NCBI GenBank assembly: GCA_037952775.1
Contig: JBANAY010000003.1
Span: 17,112,001 to 17,176,000, forward strand
Source of the DNA: Clonostachys chloroleuca
Lineage: Eukaryota; Ascomycota; Sordariomycetes; Hypocreales; Bionectriaceae
Direction of reading: 5' to 3'
Length of the DNA: 64,000 nucleotides
How positions within the stretch are numbered: the first letter of the stretch is position 1; each line of letters begins with the position of its first letter. This document shows positions 58,290 through 64,000 of the stretch, in pieces. The translations under genes and the position numbers were made by a program. The notes under the pieces were generated by a model that was not told the origin of the DNA, made no database searches, and was given only the letters and a program-made list of their open reading frames with translations.

Positions 58290-58680
58290 AAATTAGACCA
58301 CACACCACTCTAAGAAGCCATCAAAGTCCAAATCAAGATAGTCTCTGTTATTGCACCCGTTACGCTTGGCAAATGCATTGAGCTACGCAAAACACTTCCT
58401 CGGTCGGGTTGAAGTTGGGAGAATAAGGTGCCAGGTAGTACGAGCAACTCCATACCGATATTTGAAATGCCCTCTCCGAAGCTGGGATCGCGTCCGAAAT
58501 TATTCTTCCCTGGGTGCCTAGTGAACCTAGCATTCAGACACCGTATGACCTCAAATATTGTTATGCCTTGCCCTAGAATGTTTTCAACAATGAGGTGTCA
58601 AGGTGTGTCAAAACCTCATCCACCTAGATAATTCTCCATTGCGCAGACGTCCAATCGCTGGCGCTGGATCATCATTCTAC
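58290..58680 (-). mobile_element. Second DDE transposase relic (Tc1/mariner-like)
   Basis: On the minus strand broken frames read YYLAPYSPNFNPTEEVF (third catalytic block, NP[IT]E) at about 58385-58440 and then AFAKRNGCNNRDYLDLDFDG near 58310-58370, ending EWCV. This is the C-terminal part of a Tc1/mariner family DDE protein. Frame changes and stops (TAA, TAG) show decay. Sequence upstream to about 58680 may be part of it but is not readable. Confidence 0.7.
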
Positions 58681-61600
58681 GATCTCTTCGGGTGCCCTAG
58701 CATGGCCTTTCTGCATCAGTATACAAATATAAAATACGGCAAATTTTCTGAACCTTGTCCATTACTATATGGGAACAACACTCTCTCATTGAATGACCTG
58801 ACAACCGTCACTCCGTCTCAACTTGCGGTAGCCCGCCTACCCTAAAGTTTCATCAAAGTGGCCGATGATAGCACTTCACACATTCATATGTGCAAATACG
58901 GTAGTAACAACTAGACGAACACGGAATATAGTCCCCATGGATTCATGACACTGTATAAGTTTAAATAAAAAAAATCATTTAGGTGGTTGTTTTGAGCTGC
59001 CTAAATTTCGTCGTCACGCTGAAGTATGACTCGGTTATCAGAAATACATGAGTACAAATGCTTTCCGTGGGGGTTTTGCGGCACAAAACTGCAACGTTCC
59101 CTCAGATTACCACTTAATCAATAGGTCTCCCCGATACTGGGGCAATTGGCTACCATAATAGTAAGGTACAATGCTCCCAAGCCGTCAATGCAACCATGGC
59201 CACTCAACTTCCAACTTCCAAGAAGTGTCTGGCAGACCGCGCTACTGACGATCTGTTCTGTTCAATTCTGAGATGCCCTTTTCGCAGTATCGGATCGGTG
59301 GTAGTTTTTCCAATGCCTGGGTCGTGGGCAGTTGAACTTTGAGCATTCACATTGGATTGGGAGTGGGACGTTTGCACGCCCCCTTGATGGAAGGGGTGGA
59401 TTGATAGGCAGCTACAGCGCCACAGGAAGGGATGCGGCAGTCATTCGATTACAGCACGACTATTCATATCAAGGGTGGCTCTGGCAGGCAATATGCAATA
59501 GTCTTGCCAGACAGGAACTTAATGACGACCTATTGTCTGTTCGATGCCGCGCAAGTAGCTGTCAGAAAAACGGCACTGCAAAGGTTTGTCGACAGCCTAA
59601 TACAAGCCCCATTGTCTAGAGAGACCAGCCCAAAGGACCGATCGATTATTAGAACTAGTGTTTATCGCTTGGTTAGGTAATGAACTCTGTATATTAAACA
59701 AAGGGACCATTGTAAATTAAGATGATGTATTATGCCACCAGCGCCCTCGTGAGGCCGCTCGGCGATTTAGCTGGAGCCAGTGCCGGCCGCGGGCTGTGAA
59801 CACATCAGATGACATCCTTGATCTACATCTCTGCAGGCGTCTTCCAAGGGGGTTCAGCCTTGGTCATCGCAGGCCATTGTACACAGTTTGAAGAAGCCAG
59901 AGACAAATACGGGAACCTAAATTTCTGGGGAACCAGAAGCTGGGATGAACCGCCGGTTCTAGATCGATACGAAGGCCCTAAGCACCAGTGATCTGAAATG
60001 TGACGCCACACGTCTTCCTCTTCCGGGAACCAACCCTGCATCGGAATGCGATGTGGCGTCTCCAGCCACCCCCAGATCAACTACCGGGCTTAGATACCGG
60101 TGGCAACGTGGCTGAGGGCGCCAGTCTCCAGACCATTGGATAGCGCTGAAGTAAGGCGGGCTTATTACGTCAGTTTTTGGGGGCACGCGAGGGAAGCCAC
60201 TCTGCAACGCTATTCCTCATGGTACGGTGCCTGGCTGTGATAAGAAGGTTATCTTGTAATTGGTTGGCTGTGGCCACATGATGCGTCGGTTGAGAAATGA
60301 GTGATGCTACCTGCTACTCTGTCCGTTCTTCTTTTTCTCTCGGCCCTTCGTGCGCCGACTCCCAGGTGCAGACTTCGGCTTAGCCGCATCTACGCTGGGT
60401 GATGCTTGATGCACCAACCGTGGCACGGAGGAAGGGCATTATCTCGGAATGAACGTGAATTAGGCGGTGATAGGCATGGCTTTGCAGATGCGCATACCCA
60501 CATTGCCACACTGGTCAATGAGGTTTGGACGTACCATTCACACCTATGCACATGTAAGGCACTTGGGCAGGTGCCTGCATTGTCCTGTCTGTAGACTTCA
60601 GGTGGGAATAATGGGGCTGGCGAAGAGGCATGACATGGCAAGATAAATCATTAAACAGGACCGATCGTATCATAGCTCTGAGATCGCGCTCGATCAGATT
60701 TACCGCCCGTAGCCACCACTCACCGCTATCCCTGAAACGGAGGTAGGTACTTCATCTCATTCCTCGTGGTGGTTGTGTCCCAGAATTTAGGACAGATGAA
60801 AACACGAACAACGCACCGTATGGGCTCCATCATGCCCACCTGCATTTGGGGAGAAGGTACATTGAGTTAGTGTGTGAGTGCAAGTGTGTGGTGGGGACTC
60901 TTTCGTCTGGTGTGAACGATGGATGTTCAGCAGATGGCTCTGAGGCACACCAAATCAAAATCCTTCTCCAAACGGCGCATGCCATCCAAAGACCGACCCG
61001 GGACCGATCCAATCCATGGGCTCGCTTTCGCCTCAGATCAAAGCTGGATCTGCAACTAATGGAGGACGGCAATTCTTATTGTCTTGATTTAGGTCGTGGT
61101 TTACATATTAGTCAAGACCAACAAACGGAGGATTTGATAGTAGAGAACTGGGGAGGGTGAGATAGTAATAGCAACAGCCCCAACCGTCTTCAGTTAGGCA
61201 TCTTGTCTCTTTTCGGGAAGACGTGAGTCTCCGGGCCAAAAGGATCAGAAAGTTTCCAACGGTGACCTTTTTCCTCCGGTCTACCATTTGAGATAGCAAG
61301 GATGGAAACTGGTGCTACCACCGGCATTTCCACTCACTGTGTCGTGACTTGGAGTGTGATACCACACCTAGACCCCCCACCCAATCTAGGGACTTGGCAA
61401 CAGCTCATGCTACTGGATGGGGCAACTTTCCAACCAGATGGTGTTAGTTCCAGTTTATGTCCGGCGTCGTTCTTTTTTTACTCACCTCTGCCGTCTAAAT
61501 ATGGGTATGTTCTCTTGTGCTGATGTCACTTTCTTATCTCCGTACTTTCTTTTTCTGGGGTGAATATGAATGCCTGAAATGTTTAATCCCCATGGAAGAA

Positions 61601-64000
61601 ACCTTGCTGAACGCCCAGTGCTGGCACTATGCTATCGAGTGCCAGTCAAATGTGGATGTAGGTGTGTGAAAACACGATGGAGAAAATTTGCATCGCCATG
61701 GGATGGGAGGGTCGCATCGCGCAAATGTCGGTCTGCAAGCACTTGGGATCGCCCACCAGGCTCTTCTTGTACACCAGGACCAGAGCCAGCCATGCGGCAG
61801 GAGGGACTAGGAGGGTCCGTCTTGTGTCATTTCGCCATTTAGCAATGTCACCCAGCCCGTCTGATCTGTAACGGCGTAGTAGGTATTATGTAGGAGCAGG
61901 CCGAAATGCATCTGGTGGTGACTTGTCCTGTGGAGCACCGCAGTTAGTGGTAAAGGAAAAAATCCCCGTCATATTGCAACCTGCAGTAATAATGCTGTAT
62001 GACGGACGACTCGCTTCTGCGCTTCTATTCATGCTGTTTAATATACCCCGAGTCTCGTTAATACTGGCATTAATGAACGAAAATGGAGTGCATTAGCAGG
62101 CAGGAAACTGCGGAAGAGGAGGCTGGCACCGCATCTCGACCCGGTCGCTGCAGTCCAATGCTTGGGTGCAACACTGGCGATTGGGCGACGCATCTTTGCA
62201 GCAGTAGCCGCCAGCAAAGAACCCAAGCTCGGCCTGGTGGTGTAAGTGAGGGCCACATTCTGGTGCGTTGGCGCCTTGCTTCAGTCAGTCATATCGTGCC
62301 AAGAACATAAGTCGGCGGCAACAGCTATCCTCCCTAATGGCTATGATGTGCAATACACGCACGCAATGTCTCCAGTCAAAAGCTTGGAAAACCAATACAT
62401 GTGCATCGCATTTCTTGCAGCCGGTACACTGTGGCCGTCTATCTGCAAGGAACCGTCTCAGCCGGCCGGATTCCAGCCAAGGGCGGCGGTAATCGACACA
62501 CCAAGGGACGAGAATGGCCGCTAGTGCTTCTGCAGCCGAACGACGCCCGCAGCAGCCACATTGGGGCACATGATTCTACAATGGCGTCTGCCTTTTGTAA
62601 GATATAGATGTCGAGACGCGTAGAAGAACGGCAACTAAGAATAAAATGCCAAACCAACGAGGTTTGTTCAGCAGGGCTAGTGCCGTACAGCCTCATGCCA
62701 TGTTTAGCATCAGCGTAGCCTAGCTCGGACGCAGGCTTGGCATCCACTGAGTGAGGTGAGTGAGCGGGCAAGGTAGGAATCCAATGATTGGCTTCATTCG
62801 ACGGCACTATGATCAACGACTCAACCGAACAGGGGCACAGCTTATTGGACCCCCCTGCCCATGATTTACATGGCTCCCACGGGCTAGCAGGTAGAGGCAA
62901 GTTGGCACGTTGGTTCCCTTTCCCAGCAGCCAGCCTAACTTATTTATGTTGGACGGCCTGACTTAACGACACACATTTTCGTCCCGTCCTTTCGCGGATG
63001 GCAACTGGGTAGTGTTTGACATGCTCAATGGCCGAGCGTGCCGCCTGTTTCTGACAGCGATAGCGGTCTGCGTAATAATTGTTGGCGCGAAGATGACGGT
63101 CGGCTTCGCCTTAGATTTAGGTCTCTCCGTTGGTTCGCCTCTTGGATCGCGAAAGTAGGGCATTTTGGCTGGCTGGAGCCGCCGAAACCGCCCAGGCCGA
63201 GAGGCACAGTGATACCATGATGGTAAGACGATTTAGTGTCAGGTGGAGCGGTCGTTCTCCCTCGCCCAGTGGCTAGATGGAGCACCTGAGCCGTAATTGC
63301 TCGTAGACTTGAAACAATTGCGTGCAGCTCGCGGATTGAGGGGTAGCACCTGGACGGTGAAGGCTCGTCTGGTTCAGTCCGTCATGGCCCAAGCTGTCCC
63401 CTTCCCATTCCATCAAGGGGAGAGGAAGGTGCAAGGGTGGCTAGGTGGGACCGACGTGCCTTCCCTGCGGGGTGGGCCTGCATTGCGGCGGCAGGTGGAG
63501 ATCAGGTTGGAAGGTACAGGCCCCAGGGCGGGCCTTGTACACAGTGCTCAATGCTGCCCTGCGCACTGCGACACTCGTATCAGGAGGTGGATTGGTTTTT
63601 GGTGGTGGGCAGGGTCGTTTCTCGATCGCTCGACGCCAACGAGGGACGCCCCATGCAATCCACCCATGCAAGGCCCGACGTCGAAGCCATGGACCAAACG
63701 CCCCTTAAGAGTATCTGCTTCTCATATTACCCGTCCTTGCGGGGTGTGGACGAACTTCTCCCAGAGACACATCATTCCAAGTGGTCTCACACTTCCTTTA
63801 TATCACTAGCAGCCCCCTCCGTTTCCATTCTTGCCTTCCTTCTGGCCAATTCTCTTCTTATACTGGGCAGTAAGAGTTGGGAGCTGGTTCTACCTCCACC
63901 TCGCCACTTATAAGCCCGACGGCCCTCTCCCATTCTGTACACTTCGCCTCTTCACAACCACAGCCCTCTCGTCTTGGTTTGAAGCTCCTTCTGAGAACGG
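58681..64000. other. Right flank without a supportable gene
   Basis: No frame longer than about 170 codons is present and none carries a motif. Frames often overlap on both strands. The last 150 bp (CACTTATAAG at about 63905, followed by CT- and CA-rich sequence with TTCACAACC) look like a core promoter and leader for a gene to the right of the window, on the plus strand. Confidence 0.45.

Noticed and set aside
1..64000. CRISPR arrays, operons, riboswitches and prokaryotic signals
   Set aside because: The sequence is a eukaryotic nuclear region; no regularly spaced direct repeats or such elements were found.

Overview
The window is nuclear DNA of a filamentous ascomycete (Pezizomycotina, probably a sordariomycete). 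The reasons are many short GT-AG introns (about 45-120 nt) with CTAAC/CTGAC-like branch sites, a Cyk3-type SH3/transglutaminase-like cytokinesis protein, a CDP-2-like chromodomain/HDA2-3 protein, a Zn2Cys6 regulator, an NLR-like receptor, and AT-rich transposon relics with C-to-T style decay. The genus cannot be read from the sequence. All exon structures below come from reading splice signals by eye and checking that the reading frame closes.

Layout. 1-8084: no supportable gene. 8085-21399: a housekeeping block with a mitochondrial FLX1-type carrier (-), the tiny five-exon TOM7 (-), the U2 snRNP protein SF3B4/Hsh49 (+), the cohesin loader subunit Scc4/Mau2 (-) and Cyk3 (-). 24418-28685: a Ste20-family GCK-III kinase (+) converging on the RNA 5'-end quality-control enzyme Rai1 (-, nine exons with an 8-nt microexon). 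29262-34283: a three-gene accessory locus (NmrA-like -, SDR +, Zn2Cys6 factor +). The palindrome CGGACTCCG recurs in the NmrA/SDR promoter and again upstream of the regulator, as expected for a local self-regulated regulon. 35698-41316: a CDP-2-like protein of 1814 residues. 41710-50222: COX6 (-), a fatty acid elongase (+) and an F-box protein (+) with long spacers. 50223-64000: an AT-rich accessory region with Ty3/gypsy and DDE-transposase relics, a U6 snRNA gene, a hydrolase-NB-ARC-TPR receptor (-), and no supportable gene after 57189.

The most notable item is U6 at 52699-52861. It is split by a 61-nt mRNA-type intron exactly inside the invariant ACAGAGA box. The intron carries a Pol III B-box-like sequence, and a TATA box lies about 28 bp upstream, much like fission yeast U6. 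A compensatory pair change in the 3' stem-loop argues for a working gene.

Four otherwise well-formed genes (SF3B4, CYK3, RAI1, the NLR) each need one single-base correction to stay in frame. This points to assembly indels, or to real lesions, and should be checked before any of them is called a pseudogene.
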